Below are positions 1 through 8,440 of a stretch of DNA of 64,000 nucleotides, in pieces. This DNA is from Gilliamella sp. Choc5-1. GTDB lineage: Bacteria > Pseudomonadota > Gammaproteobacteria > Enterobacterales > Orbaceae. The notes under the pieces were generated by a model, which was not told the DNA's origin, ran no database searches, and saw only the letters and a list, made by a program, of their open reading frames with translations. The stretch is taken from NCBI RefSeq assembly GCF_001690595.1, contig NZ_LZHH01000028.1:44488-108487 (forward strand), in the 5' to 3' direction. Both the position numbers and the translations under genes were made by a program. How positions within the stretch are numbered: the stretch's first letter is position 1; each line of letters begins with the position of its first letter.

Positions 1-95
1 AAATCAATGTCATGTTCATCAACATAATTATCTAAAAATAGCTCGATTTTATTAAATAATTTGTCGGTAAGTGTATGGAATTGTGTAATATTCAT
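1..95 (-). CDS. cyaY: Frataxin-like iron-binding protein CyaY, N-terminal part (cut by window edge)
   Basis: Only the first 31 codons are present; the gene runs off the left edge. The reverse-strand translation starts MNITQFHTLTDKLF and continues through an acidic stretch ending DEHDID. This matches the first helix of bacterial frataxin CyaY (E. coli starts MNDSEFHRLADQLW and has the same acidic helix and SDID sequence). In that family the acidic residues of helix 1 bind iron and CyaY modulates iron-sulfur cluster assembly by IscS/IscU; this is family knowledge. The call rests on a short alignment from memory but the pattern is specific. Confidence 0.75.
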   Translation of the reverse strand, partial: MNITQFHTLTDKLFNKIELFLDNYVDEHDID

Positions 96-200
96 AAAAG
101 TGTAATCATTCTAATAAATCATGGTGTGATATTAGTATAAATGGATATACTCTGCCACAGCAAGGTGGCTAGAGCAAAATAAGTGTGGATTTAATAGTTA

Positions 201-707
201 TTAATTAGCGAGCGGTAAAGAGCAAGCAATAACAAGTAACTTATACTGTCTGTTGTCTTGCATTATCGTCATCCAACGGTTTAGTGTTTCAACTGTATTA
301 ATTAATGGGCCATCACCAAAATTATTTTTGATAGTACTTAATTTACCTTTTGCTAACTCCATTTTGTCGCAGTTAGCATAATAATCAATTTTAATAGAAT
401 TATAAGGTGTTTCAGTACCATCATCATTTTTTTGTATAAGTTCAGGGCTGTAATTAGTTATTTCACTAAATACTCGAATCTTGTTATTAAAAGGATGAAG
501 TTTAATTGATTGTCTATCTAAAAATGAATAACTAATAATATTATCTTCTTTTGATTTAGAGATAGGAATAAATTGTTTACCTACTCTAGGATCTTTCAAA
601 CTTTCAATTGAAGTTTTTGTCTTATCATTGCTGTTGATTTCTTCTTCAAGTGCATGATTGAATGTTGCAAAAGAAAGGAGAATTAAAAATAAACTGATCT
701 TTTTCAT
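201..707 (-). CDS. Exported protein of unknown function, 168 aa
   Basis: I do not recognise this protein. Residues 1-19 form a signal peptide (MKKISLFLILLSFATFNHA) with a likely cut before LEEE. The mature part has exactly two cysteines, Cys113 and Cys162, which could form a disulfide in the periplasm. The C-terminal third (YYANCDKMELAKG, then a Trp-containing strand and VIACSLPLAN) loosely recalls small secreted folds such as the CNP1-like or surface-adhesin-E types, but I cannot assign a family. It starts at the base right after the stop codon of the upstream exported gene at 708-1502, so the two are probably co-transcribed and may act together in the envelope. Confidence 0.6.
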   Translation of the reverse strand: MKKISLFLILLSFATFNHALEEEINSNDKTKTSIESLKDPRVGKQFIPISKSKEDNIISYSFLDRQSIKLHPFNNKIRVFSEITNYSPELIQKNDDGTETPYNSIKIDYYANCDKMELAKGKLSTIKNNFGDGPLINTVETLNRWMTIMQDNRQYKLLVIACSLPLAN

Positions 708-1502
708 TTAAATATTATCCCCATCTTTTGATATCGTTTCTGTTGTGTTAGTTTGTGGTTGAGATCGTTGTTTTTCTTTTTCTTTTTGCATCTTTTCTTT
801 GTATGCTTTAATAAGTTCTTGTTGTTTAGCTTCTTGTTTTTCGATGGTTATTTTTAAATCTGGACGAGCTTCAAGAAGGATTTCTTTTTTTAAATCACCC
901 TGAAGAGAACAGAAAACACTAGTTTGATTGTTAGCAAAATTTTCTAAATAAAGTGCTTTACTAATTGTTCCAAATTTTGGTGCGACTCCGTCAATGGCAT
1001 AAAAGTCATCCTGCCATTGTTTTAATTTTGCATTCAGGTCATAAATTTTAGCATTCGCTATATAAACATTAGTGTTATAAGGTAGCCAGTTAATATTATT
1101 TAATGCGTTTTTAACTTCATCTTTTTTATTATCAAAAATAAATCCCCAGTAAAAAAGCTGGCCAGAAAAATCGGTTGGAATATAAATATTTTGATAACCA
1201 GTAATTTTTAATCCTCGATACTCTAATGGTTTTTTAAACATAATTTTGTTTTTATCGGCTTGCTTCATCGACTCAACGGGGATATAAGTTATATTATTAG
1301 GTATAGTTTCTAAATCTACGTATTTTTTTATTACCTCTTGATATTTATTAAGTTGTTTGTAGAATTGATTATTACATTGAAAAAACGAGTCAATTACCTT
1401 ATCTTTTTCACTTTGCTTATTATTAGTTTGTGCAAAAGATATGCAAGAAACAAATAAGGCACAAACAAGTATAGAGTTTTTTTTTAAAAGCATGGTGAGC
1501 AT
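708..1502 (-). CDS. Exported protein of unknown function, 264 aa
   Basis: Not recognised. A signal peptide spans about residues 4-24 (hydrophobic run ILVCALFVSCISFA, cut before QTNN). The body has two cysteines, C43 and C198, and aromatic-rich strands (GYQNIYIPTDFSGQLFYWGF). The last 50 residues are highly charged and lysine/glutamine-rich, likely a helix or disordered tail. Two in-frame starts exist: Met1 and Met4. The second has an AGGA motif eight bases upstream and may be the real one. It lies directly upstream of the other exported gene with no intergenic base, which suggests a two-gene operon. The upstream boundary is about 70 bp from the end of thiN. Confidence 0.6.
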   Translation of the reverse strand: MLTMLLKKNSILVCALFVSCISFAQTNNKQSEKDKVIDSFFQCNNQFYKQLNKYQEVIKKYVDLETIPNNITYIPVESMKQADKNKIMFKKPLEYRGLKITGYQNIYIPTDFSGQLFYWGFIFDNKKDEVKNALNNINWLPYNTNVYIANAKIYDLNAKLKQWQDDFYAIDGVAPKFGTISKALYLENFANNQTSVFCSLQGDLKKEILLEARPDLKITIEKQEAKQQELIKAYKEKMQKEKEKQRSQPQTNTTETISKDGDNI

Positions 1503-1571
1503 CCTACTATAATTAATTATATTTATTATTTTGATGGGTATTTTAAGGTACTGTAAATATCAGTGTCAATC

Positions 1572-2207
1572 TCAATTAATATTATGTAAATTTTCAATAA
1601 AAACCATTAGATAGCCTTCATTAAAAGATATTTTAACTAAATCGTTAATCGCCTTATTTCGTAAGCTAACCATACCTTCCAACGATAGTGTTTGGTTAAT
1701 TAAAGGGTATTGAACGCCCGAGATAGTTAATTGAGTTACTTTAGAAAATGGAATTAATGAAATAATATGATCTTTTACGTTATCGATTTTCTGCTCATGT
1801 TCGGCAAGAAAAAAACGGCAATAATTATCATAAAAAGTCATTTTATACTGATAGTAATATTTAATTGCGATAGAAATATTTCCCAAAAAATGATCGCTAG
1901 CATGACCACAAGCACCATAAATATCAAATTTTGTTATTCCTTTACTAGCTAAAAATAAAATAGCCTTTTCAAAATCAGTTTTATTTTGATCGGGAGTATG
2001 GATGATTTTGGTTTTAGACGGAATTGTGTTATTAGGGTTATAACTGTCCAAATCACCAATAATAAAATTAGGCTCGATTGATGATGTTGATAAATAATTA
2101 TGATAAGCGCCATCGGTTGCAGCAATATAGGTATAACTATCTATATCATTTGGATAAAATTTGGGTGGTTCACCATTAACAAATAACAGTGCGTTAGTGT
2201 GTTGCAT
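1572..2207 (-). CDS. thiN: Thiamine pyrophosphokinase
   Basis: Transfers pyrophosphate from ATP to thiamine, giving thiamine diphosphate (EC 2.7.6.2), in the cytoplasm. Family motifs in order: ATDGA near residue 30, GDLDS at about 51-55, DQNKTDFEKA at about 73-82, and the GxxGHASDHFLGN segment near 98-110, which corresponds to the G-(G/A)-R-x-DH loop of the thiamine-binding site. The reading frame opens two codons earlier (Met-Thr-Met), but AAGGA sits only about one base from that ATG and seven from the second, so I place the start at 2207 (211 aa). Enteric bacteria use thiamine kinase plus ThiL; a ThiN-type enzyme suggests direct use of salvaged thiamine. That last point is inference. Confidence 0.85.
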   Translation of the reverse strand: MQHTNALLFVNGEPPKFYPNDIDSYTYIAATDGAYHNYLSTSSIEPNFIIGDLDSYNPNNTIPSKTKIIHTPDQNKTDFEKAILFLASKGITKFDIYGACGHASDHFLGNISIAIKYYYQYKMTFYDNYCRFFLAEHEQKIDNVKDHIISLIPFSKVTQLTISGVQYPLINQTLSLEGMVSLRNKAINDLVKISFNEGYLMVFIENLHNIN

Positions 2208-2230
2208 CGTCATTTCCTTTTATTATTTGT

Positions 2231-2692
2231 TTATAAAGCAAGTGTATAGGCCATAATGATAGCATCTTCTTGTTGACCATCGGTTGTTGGGTAATAGTTT
2301 TTTCGAACCGTTATTTGGTTAAAACCTAGTGCATGGTACAGCTCAATTGCAGGGCTATTTGATTGTCTAACTTCAAGCCAAAGCGTTGAAATCGGGCAGG
2401 GTGATTTTATGGCTATTAACGCTTCTATCAAATGGTTGAGCAAAGCTTTTGCCAGTCCTTGTTTTCTAAAATCGGGATGGATGGCAATATTAAATAGATT
2501 AGCTTCATCAAAAGCTTGTTGGCAGATACAAAATCCAACAATTTGTTTATCAACCGTTATTTTAAAATTTAAATAACGATCGCCTTGGTTTGAAAAGAAA
2601 ATCTGTTTTGACCAAGGAATAGCATGGCAAATTTGCTCTAATTCAAAAGCTTTTGTTAAATCATGTTCGGTCAGGGTGGAAATAGTCTTCAT
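2231..2692 (-). CDS. rimI: Ribosomal protein S18-alanine N-acetyltransferase
   Basis: GNAT-fold enzyme that acetylates the N-terminal alanine of ribosomal protein S18. The acetyl-CoA-binding motif is IHPDFRKQGLAKALLNHL (R/Q-x-x-G-x-A), followed by WLEVRQSNSPAIELYHALGF, the hallmark C-terminal part of RimI. The open frame extends 17 codons further upstream (to 2743), but the conserved N-terminus begins MKTISTLTEHDLTKA, so I set the start at 2692. With this start it still overlaps the 3' end of holD by about 30 bp, an arrangement also found in E. coli (holD-rimI), pointing to translational coupling. Confidence 0.88.
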   Translation of the reverse strand: MKTISTLTEHDLTKAFELEQICHAIPWSKQIFFSNQGDRYLNFKITVDKQIVGFCICQQAFDEANLFNIAIHPDFRKQGLAKALLNHLIEALIAIKSPCPISTLWLEVRQSNSPAIELYHALGFNQITVRKNYYPTTDGQQEDAIIMAYTLAL

Positions 2693-3068
2693 ATTGACAT
2701 AATTGTTGCCAAAGTTGGCGTTTTTGTTGTGGTGTTTGGGCAAGCTGCTCTAAGCTAGTGGTTTGAATGGTTAATGGATTTTGCCAAGATTCTTCGGGCT
2801 TTATATCAATAAACCAAATTACGGTTTTAATATCACTTGCTGGTACAATAAGTTGCGATGGTGTTAATACTAACACCTGATCTTGAGTAAGAGCAATTGC
2901 ATTTAATATATCTAAATAGATTTTTTGCGTTGGCTGCGCTTTGGCAACAACAATCAAACGGATTTTATCACTGATTTGAGTGGCAATTTCGCCTTTAAAG
3001 ACATTTGTGTTACGCAAAATATATTGCGTAATATTGCACTGTTTTAGATACCAATCTTGTTGCGTCAT
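2661..3068 (-). CDS. holD: DNA polymerase III psi subunit
   Basis: Psi joins chi to the clamp-loader complex and links it to SSB. The 135-aa protein matches HolD in length and layout: N-terminal MTQQDWYLKQCNITQYILRN, the chi-binding segment, a central beta-sheet region (IRLIVVAKAQP...VLVLTPSQLIV), and a C-terminal helix rich in Gln/Leu. Context is decisive: rsmC lies divergently upstream with 88 bp between starts, and rimI overlaps downstream, as in E. coli rsmC/holD-rimI. HolD diverges fast, so the context carries much of the call. Confidence 0.85.
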   Translation of the reverse strand: MTQQDWYLKQCNITQYILRNTNVFKGEIATQISDKIRLIVVAKAQPTQKIYLDILNAIALTQDQVLVLTPSQLIVPASDIKTVIWFIDIKPEESWQNPLTIQTTSLEQLAQTPQQKRQLWQQLCQYEDYFHPDRT

Positions 3069-3156
3069 TATCGACTTACTGTTTTTTATTAGAGATTAAA
3101 GATAGTTAATTGTATAATCAACGCATCAATTTATAAAGGTTTTTCATTGAGGAAAT

Positions 3157-4197
3157 ATGTCCACATCCGCTTTTACTCCAGCAAGTCAAGTACTTGAGCG
3201 TCATCAAGAATTTTTTCACGATAAAAATGTGATCATTGCAGGTGACATTCAAGACAGTTATCCCGTTATTATGCCAGCAAATCAAGTTAAAATTCATTGT
3301 ACACAATTTCATACTTATTTACGTTTAAAAAATAGTGCTCGTGGTAAGTATACCTATTTTTCATTGTTGCCAGAAGCCGAACTATATGTTGGTATGGATA
3401 CGCTAATTTACTATTGGCCAAAAACAAAAAGCGAAGCGCAGTTTCAACTTTCTTATTTATTAAACAATATGCCAAAAGGAAGTGATATTTTTATTATTGG
3501 TGAAAATAGAACTGGGGTAAAAAGCGTTGAAGCGTTATTAAATGAATTTGGCATAATCCAAAAAATAGATAGTGCAAGGCGTTGTGGCCTATACCGCTTT
3601 CAAGCTGAAAGTCGTTTGGCATTTGATCTTAACGAATGGTGGTTAAGTTACCATTTAACGATCGAAAACCAAGATATCGAAATTAAAAGTTTACCAGGCG
3701 TTTTTAGCCAAAAAGGTTTGGATGCTGGTAGTGAACTGCTTTTAAATGCATTAATCGAATATTCAGACATTATAAAAGGTAATGTATTAGATGTTGGCTG
3801 TGGATCAGGTATATTATCAACGGTTATAGGGAAATTATATCCCGAAATTACATTAACTTTATCAGATGTAAGTAGTGCAGCAATTGCCTCAAGTCAAGCA
3901 ACATTAGATAACAACAGCGTAAAAGCAAGTGTTGTGGCGAGTGATGTTTTTTCTAACCTAAATGATAAATATCATTTAATTGTTTCTAATCCACCTTTTC
4001 ATGACGGTAAACAGACTAATTACACCGCGGTTAACACGCTAATTAAAGAGGCAAAAAAACACCTAAAATTAAACGGTTATTTGTGTATTGTGGCAAATTC
4101 ATTTTTACCGTATCAAACCATTTTAGATGAAACATTCAAAAATGTTGAGGTGATTGCACAAACGACTAAATTTAAGGTTTATCTAGCAAGCCATTAA
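3157..4197 (+). CDS. rsmC: 16S rRNA m2G1207 methyltransferase
   Basis: Methylates N2 of G1207 in helix 34 of 16S rRNA in the 30S subunit. The 346-aa length fits E. coli RsmC (343). It starts SAFTPASQVLERHQEFF as in the family, has the non-catalytic N-terminal Rossmann-like half, and a C-terminal SAM domain with VLDVGCGSGIL at about 210-220 and the catalytic NPPF motif at about 278-281 (SNPPFHDGK). A possible -10 box TATAAT at 3113-3118 lies 39 bp before the start. It is divergent from holD-rimI. Confidence 0.95.
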   Translation: MSTSAFTPASQVLERHQEFFHDKNVIIAGDIQDSYPVIMPANQVKIHCTQFHTYLRLKNSARGKYTYFSLLPEAELYVGMDTLIYYWPKTKSEAQFQLSYLLNNMPKGSDIFIIGENRTGVKSVEALLNEFGIIQKIDSARRCGLYRFQAESRLAFDLNEWWLSYHLTIENQDIEIKSLPGVFSQKGLDAGSELLLNALIEYSDIIKGNVLDVGCGSGILSTVIGKLYPEITLTLSDVSSAAIASSQATLDNNSVKASVVASDVFSNLNDKYHLIVSNPPFHDGKQTNYTAVNTLIKEAKKHLKLNGYLCIVANSFLPYQTILDETFKNVEVIAQTTKFKVYLASH

Positions 4198-4369
4198 TGA
4201 GTTAAGGTTTACTTTTTTAGAGGCTAATTAGCTTAATTTAAGTGCTTTCATAGAATAAGCCAAAATAGCTTCTGAAAAAATTAAAAAATAAGGCGATATT
4301 ATCGCCATATTTATAAAATACAACTATCAGACTAAAACTGATTTCACTATTATTTATATCATATTAGTA

Positions 4370-5125
4370 TTAAGAGAGAACTTCAATTAATGCCTGTATT
4401 TCACTATCGGTAAAATCACAGCGCGTAAAGTTTTCATCAAGAATAATAGGGACAGAATTATTTTGTCCAATTACAGCCAAGACATTACATTTACTTCTAA
4501 TTATATCACCTATAATGATTGGTCCACCGTCTGATTCTTTATTAAAATTAGCTGCATATTTAGCATTTACACCTTGTGCATTATTTGCACGATATAAAGC
4601 TGTCATAGTTTTACCATAAGTTATTAATTTAATAGGAACAATAACTGGAGTTAATTTTTTCCCGTTAATTTCATCAATGACTTTTAACATCTTATGTGTT
4701 CTTAAGAAACACCCTAAGCTCATCCATATAACCAATATAAAAATAAGAATAAGAAAAATAGTACCCAAAAATTGAGTCTTCATATTATCAATAGCTAAAT
4801 CGATTGTTACTAGTGATGGATCATCGGCAGAAGCCACAGTTACAACTTCATAATTTCCTTTTTTCCCACCAAGAAAAGTGTAATTACGCTCAATTACTTT
4901 TCCGGTATCAGTAGTAATTTTTACAGAACAATTATCAACCATACGTTTTGCTCGACATTTACCTTCTACCTTATAGTCGACCACAACGGGATTGCGTGAT
5001 ATTCTATAATCATCAATTAATCCTAGATAATTTCGCACAGCCATAAATATAGCTAACGCAAAGAAAATTATTGTTGCAAGTATTCTTCTTATTTGATGTA
5101 ATTTTCCTTCTTGTTTTAGTCTCAT
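4370..5125 (-). CDS. Unknown inner-membrane protein with two TM segments, 251 aa
   Basis: Not recognised. Two hydrophobic segments are visible: about residues 15-33 (ILATIIFFALAIFMAV) and 118-140 (FLGTIFLILIFILVIWMSLG). By the positive-inside rule the N-terminus and the C-terminal 110 residues are cytoplasmic, and the loop 34-117 is periplasmic with two cysteines (57 and 66) that could pair. This layout resembles DUF3592-type proteins (two TMs around a beta-rich extracytoplasmic loop), but I would not assign that without a search. It stands alone, 214 bp downstream of hemN's stop codon on the same strand, with an FNR-like palindrome in between. Confidence 0.6.
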   Translation of the reverse strand: MRLKQEGKLHQIRRILATIIFFALAIFMAVRNYLGLIDDYRISRNPVVVDYKVEGKCRAKRMVDNCSVKITTDTGKVIERNYTFLGGKKGNYEVVTVASADDPSLVTIDLAIDNMKTQFLGTIFLILIFILVIWMSLGCFLRTHKMLKVIDEINGKKLTPVIVPIKLITYGKTMTALYRANNAQGVNAKYAANFNKESDGGPIIIGDIIRSKCNVLAVIGQNNSVPIILDENFTRCDFTDSEIQALIEVLS

Positions 5126-5328
5126 GACCTTTAAAGGGCGAGTAGGAAATACTTAGACTAATTTATTTATTAATTCCATTTTATATTCCTTATTTATTAG
5201 AATTGAAACTCAATGATTAAATACTAAGTTACTAACTTAAAAGTTAATCTTTAATAGCAATAAATTATTAAATTCATTGCATTCATATAGAATAACTTAT
5301 TGTAATATTTAGTTATAATTAAATCAAA

Positions 5329-5342
5329 TTGATTTAAATCAA
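5329..5342. promoter_or_regulatory. FNR-type palindrome
   Basis: TTGATTTAAATCAA is a perfect match to the FNR/Anr consensus TTGAT-N4-ATCAA. It overlaps the hemN stop codon. It is therefore downstream of hemN but 204 bp upstream of the start of the two-TM protein gene at 4370-5125, the only start it could serve on that side. Function is inferred from sequence only; AT-rich genomes produce such sites by chance more often than balanced ones. Confidence 0.4.
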
Positions 5343-6709
5343 ATAACCCTAGAAAACTGCTGTTGTCGTGCCATTTTTCGCATATAAATATCAAAGCACA
5401 TGCAAATGTTGCGTATTAACAAATGCCCTTTAGGTTGGACTGTAATCACTTGCTCATTAATTGCGACTAAGCCATCTTTTTGCAATGGTTTAAGCAGATT
5501 TAAATCTTCAGCAAAATAATCATCAAATTGAATGTGATATTGCTGCTCAATGACTTTTTTATCTAAATAAAAATGGCAGATGAGTTGTTTAATTACATCA
5601 CGGCGAATTTTATCATCTAAACTTAAATTAAATCCTTTCCATAATGCATTACCCAAATTTTCTACTTGGTTTTGATACTGTTTTAGATCTTTTTGATTCT
5701 GTGCATAACTATCACCTAACATACTAATAGATGATACTCCAAGTCCAAGTAAATCGGCCTCTCCTTGCGTGGTATAACCCTGAAAATTACGGTGCAACTT
5801 ATTTTCTTGTTGGGCAATCGCTAATTCGTCAGTAGGTTTGGCAAAATGATCCATACCGATAAATTGGTAACCAGCATGAGTAAGTTTTTCAATACTGGTT
5901 TGTAAAATTTGCAATTTTTGATTGGCATTAGGCAAATCATCATCTTTAATTTTACGTTGTGCTGCAAAACGGCTAGGTAGGTGGGCGTAATTAAAGACAC
6001 TTAACCTATCGGGTGAAATAGCAATAACTTTATTTAACGTTTCAGTAAAACCGGTAACGGTTTGTTTGGGTAAACCATAAATAAGATCTAAACTAATTGA
6101 ATGAAAATGATTTTTACGCGCTTGCTCAATCAGTGCGCGAATTAAGTTTTCATCCTGCTTTCGATTAATTAAGTTTTGTATTTCATCATTAAAATCTTGA
6201 ATTCCCATACTTAATCGATTAAAGCCAACATGGGCTAAATGATCGATAGTTTCGGGGGTAATTTCGCGAGGATCGATTTCGATTGATAGTTCAGCGTTAT
6301 TAGCAAAATGAAAGTGTTTTTTTAATGATGCTATTAAACGAGATATCTCATCATTTGTTAAAAATGTTGGTGTACCTCCTCCCCAGTGCATTTGTGTCAC
6401 TGTGCGATTCTTAAATAATTTTGCGCGTTCGGCAATTTCAATATCTAAAATATCAAGGTATTTGGTAACTTTTTGCGTTTGACGAGTAATGAGTTTATTA
6501 CAACCACAAAAATAACAAAGTTTATGGCAAAACGGAATGTGCACATAAAGCGATAATGGCTTTGTAGGGTAAGCAGTTGCTGCTAATAAAAAATCTTGAT
6601 CATTAAAATTTTCATTAAATTCAAGTGCAGTAGGGTAAGAGGTATATCTTGGACCAGAATAGTTATATTTTTCAATTAATGCTTGATCCCACAATTGCGT
6701 ATTGCTCAT
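5339..6709 (-). CDS. hemN: Oxygen-independent coproporphyrinogen III oxidase
   Basis: Radical-SAM enzyme that decarboxylates coproporphyrinogen III to protoporphyrinogen IX without oxygen, the anaerobic heme route. The 456-aa length matches E. coli HemN (457). Key residues: YVHIPFCHKLCYFCGC, with C61, C65 and C68 as the 4Fe-4S ligands and C70 as the extra HemN cysteine; then the GGGTPTFL motif and the C-terminal HemN domain. The N-terminal YNYSGPRYTSYPTALEF is the HemN-specific leader that separates it from HemW. It lies downstream of yihI and a small membrane protein on the same strand, the E. coli yihI-hemN order. Confidence 0.96.
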   Translation of the reverse strand: MSNTQLWDQALIEKYNYSGPRYTSYPTALEFNENFNDQDFLLAATAYPTKPLSLYVHIPFCHKLCYFCGCNKLITRQTQKVTKYLDILDIEIAERAKLFKNRTVTQMHWGGGTPTFLTNDEISRLIASLKKHFHFANNAELSIEIDPREITPETIDHLAHVGFNRLSMGIQDFNDEIQNLINRKQDENLIRALIEQARKNHFHSISLDLIYGLPKQTVTGFTETLNKVIAISPDRLSVFNYAHLPSRFAAQRKIKDDDLPNANQKLQILQTSIEKLTHAGYQFIGMDHFAKPTDELAIAQQENKLHRNFQGYTTQGEADLLGLGVSSISMLGDSYAQNQKDLKQYQNQVENLGNALWKGFNLSLDDKIRRDVIKQLICHFYLDKKVIEQQYHIQFDDYFAEDLNLLKPLQKDGLVAINEQVITVQPKGHLLIRNICMCFDIYMRKMARQQQFSRVI

Positions 6710-6713
6710 CTAA

Positions 6714-6902
6714 TTACTTCCGTTTAAGTCTATGTTTACTGTTGTTATTTTTATACTGTTTTAATATTGGTTTTGGCTGATTTCTAATTTTTGTTTTAAT
6801 TTTGATGCGACTTGTTTTATTTAAATATAACAATGTACAAATTAATAACCCAAAATATAAACTTAACATAATTAACATTGGCATTATGATTTGCTCGCTC
6901 AC
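6714..6902 (-). CDS. Small single-TM protein, 62 aa
   Basis: One hydrophobic segment (about residues 6-27, MPMLIMLSLYFGLLICTLLYL) followed by a strongly basic tail (KIKTKIRNQPKPILKQYKNNNSKHRLKRK), giving a predicted N-out/C-in anchor with a nucleic-acid- or lipid-binding type tail. It ends four bases before the hemN start, so it is very likely translated in the same operon. In Vibrio and Pasteurella relatives a DUF2489 protein occupies this yihI-hemN slot and also starts with one TM helix; this could be a shortened relative, but that is a guess from position. Confidence 0.5.
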   Translation of the reverse strand: MSEQIIMPMLIMLSLYFGLLICTLLYLNKTSRIKIKTKIRNQPKPILKQYKNNNSKHRLKRK

Positions 6903-7010
6903 TTTTAGGTTATCAATTTATTGACTCTAAATTGCGGACAGACATTGAACAGTTAAAATTAAATGTTGTCCGTATTGAAAAACACAATTACAGATTTTTA
7001 TATTTTATCA

Positions 7011-7511
7011 TTAGTTACGTTTTAACAAACTAACAATATCCTCTTTCTTTTCGTCTTGATCTTCAAACTCATCAAAGTCGTCATCGGTATAACCAAGTTC
7101 TTGCATCAACTCGTCGATTCGATTTAATTTACTGTCCAGATAAGCTTGTTGCTCTTTAGTTAGTTGGCTATTTTGTTCGACTAAATCAAGCAACATATCT
7201 AATTTGGGATCGTTTTCTAATTGTTCTAATTCTTGTTGTGGTGATAAAAACGTTTTACTTGGTTTAGATTGCTTAACAGGTTTTACTCTATTACTAGAAT
7301 CTTCAACTATCAATGAAATAGGTTTTTTGCTACCAACACGAGGATCCTTTATCACTTTTGACGTGTTTTTATTTTTGTTGGATTCGCCATTATTAAAACG
7401 TGATCCGCTCGGCAAGCCTTTATGCTTACGTTTACGTTTTAGTTCACGAGACTCTTCATTAATCTCTTGACGGCTTTTTTTTGATTTTAGTTTTGAGTTA
7501 TTTTTTAACAT
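7011..7511 (-). CDS. yihI: YihI, GTPase-activating protein for Der
   Basis: YihI stimulates the GTPase of Der (EngA) and so regulates 50S ribosome maturation. The 166-aa protein has the family layout: a very basic N-terminal 50 residues (KKSRQEINEESRELKRKRKHKGLPSGSR), the conserved DPRVGSKKPISLIV motif near residues 56-70, and an acidic helical C-terminal half ending in DDDFDEFEDQDEKKED. Position upstream of hemN agrees with E. coli. The start is supported by the conserved basic N-terminus. Confidence 0.9.
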   Translation of the reverse strand: MLKNNSKLKSKKSRQEINEESRELKRKRKHKGLPSGSRFNNGESNKNKNTSKVIKDPRVGSKKPISLIVEDSSNRVKPVKQSKPSKTFLSPQQELEQLENDPKLDMLLDLVEQNSQLTKEQQAYLDSKLNRIDELMQELGYTDDDFDEFEDQDEKKEDIVSLLKRN

Positions 7512-7645
7512 ACAATCTCGGTCTAGATATTAGGGTTACTCATCAATAAGCTTATTTTATCAGTAAGTCTAAAATATAGCTATGATAGACACGTTATATG
7601 TAGGAAAACGTCGATTTGTTTACACTTCATGATTAAAATAATTCG

Positions 7646-7990
7646 CTAAAACGCATAAGGCGTTTTTTCTGAAATTGCTTTATGCGGTTTAACGGTGTTA
7701 TAAAAAATTAATCAAATATTTAAGATTTTGTTTTTTCTTTTGAATCGTTAAATATTGGCTGATTATGTCACATCTCAATTCAAAGTTCGTATCACGCTTT
7801 CGGCTTTTCTATTGGTTTGTGGGCTAGTGATTTTTGCTTGATATACCGGTTATTACACAGGTTATTTAAATAAATCAAGGTAGTAGTGTTTTTGTAAAAA
7901 AGTTTCAGGAGTGTACTACGTTTATGTATAAAAATATTAAAAATCAAAAAGATACTATCAAGTGAATATTCTCTAGTTTGCTGCATCGTT
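7646..7990 (-). pseudogene. Decayed IS481-type transposase (C-terminal integrase part)
   Basis: Reverse-strand translation in shifting frames gives typical rve-integrase pieces in the right order: RYIKQKS, then SPQTNRKAESVIRTL (the PQTNGK-AE-RT catalytic Glu region), HNQPIF, and finally LINFYNTVKPHKAISEKTP before a stop at 7646-7648. The frame breaks at least three times: around 7838, around 7785, and in a T6 run near 7700. There are also in-frame stops, so the gene is dead. No terminal repeats were recognised. The 5' part (about 7870-7990) is too degraded to align. It belongs to a different subgroup from the IS481 transposase at the right edge, which has HSGKYCYGKTP in the equivalent place. 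Confidence 0.7.
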
Positions 7991-8367
7991 TCATTTTTAA
8001 GTAAAGGTAAACAGTAGGTATCAGTCTGTTGTATTTCGCACAGATAGGTTTTGTTATTGCCTTTAGCTTTTCATGTTAATTTATTTTTAATCATATAGTT
8101 GAAACTATAACTGATGGTTTTATAACATTCATTTTTACTGCTTAAAGTGATAAAAATGCGAATTGGGTTTTATTGCACGTCATAAATGGTCAGGCAACGC
8201 ATAATGCGTTTGGCCAAATTAGTAACGATTATTTTTCTTTATGGTATCAGCGTCTATCGCACGTTTATGATAGGCCTTAATTTTATTTTTTATGGATATT
8301 TATAACAGGGATTTTTTAAATTACTGTAAACAACGCGAACAATTGCTACACGTTATGCATAATTTAT
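7991..8367. other. Long non-coding gap upstream of coaA
   Basis: No intact gene is visible. At about 8185-8283 the plus strand keeps an open stretch of about 32 codons (GQATHNAFGQISNDYFSLWY and onwards, then a stop) without a start or ribosome binding site. It looks like the tail of an eroded gene, but I cannot name the family. The rest is AT-rich with no recognised RNA or repeat. Confidence 0.35.
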
Positions 8368-8396
8368 GATTGTAAAAAAAGAGATTCATGTATAAT
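8368..8396 (+). promoter_or_regulatory. Predicted sigma-70 promoter of coaA
   Basis: TATAAT at 8391-8396, preceded by TG, with a -35-like GATTGT at 8368-8373 (17-bp spacer). The predicted transcript would start about 8403, leaving a short leader of some 38 nt before the coaA ATG. The -10 is perfect; the -35 is poor. Confidence 0.5.
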
Positions 8397-8440
8397 CTGT
8401 GCCCAATAAATTAGTTAGATTTAATTAGAGAACACAATAA

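Noticed and set aside
155..170. GCCAC/GTGGC hairpin after the exported-protein gene at 201-707
   Set aside because: Five base pairs and no T-run on either strand, so it is not a convincing terminator.
4292..4306. GGCGAT/ATCGCC hairpin after rsmC
   Set aside because: Three-base loop, short stem and no T-tract; termination is doubtful.
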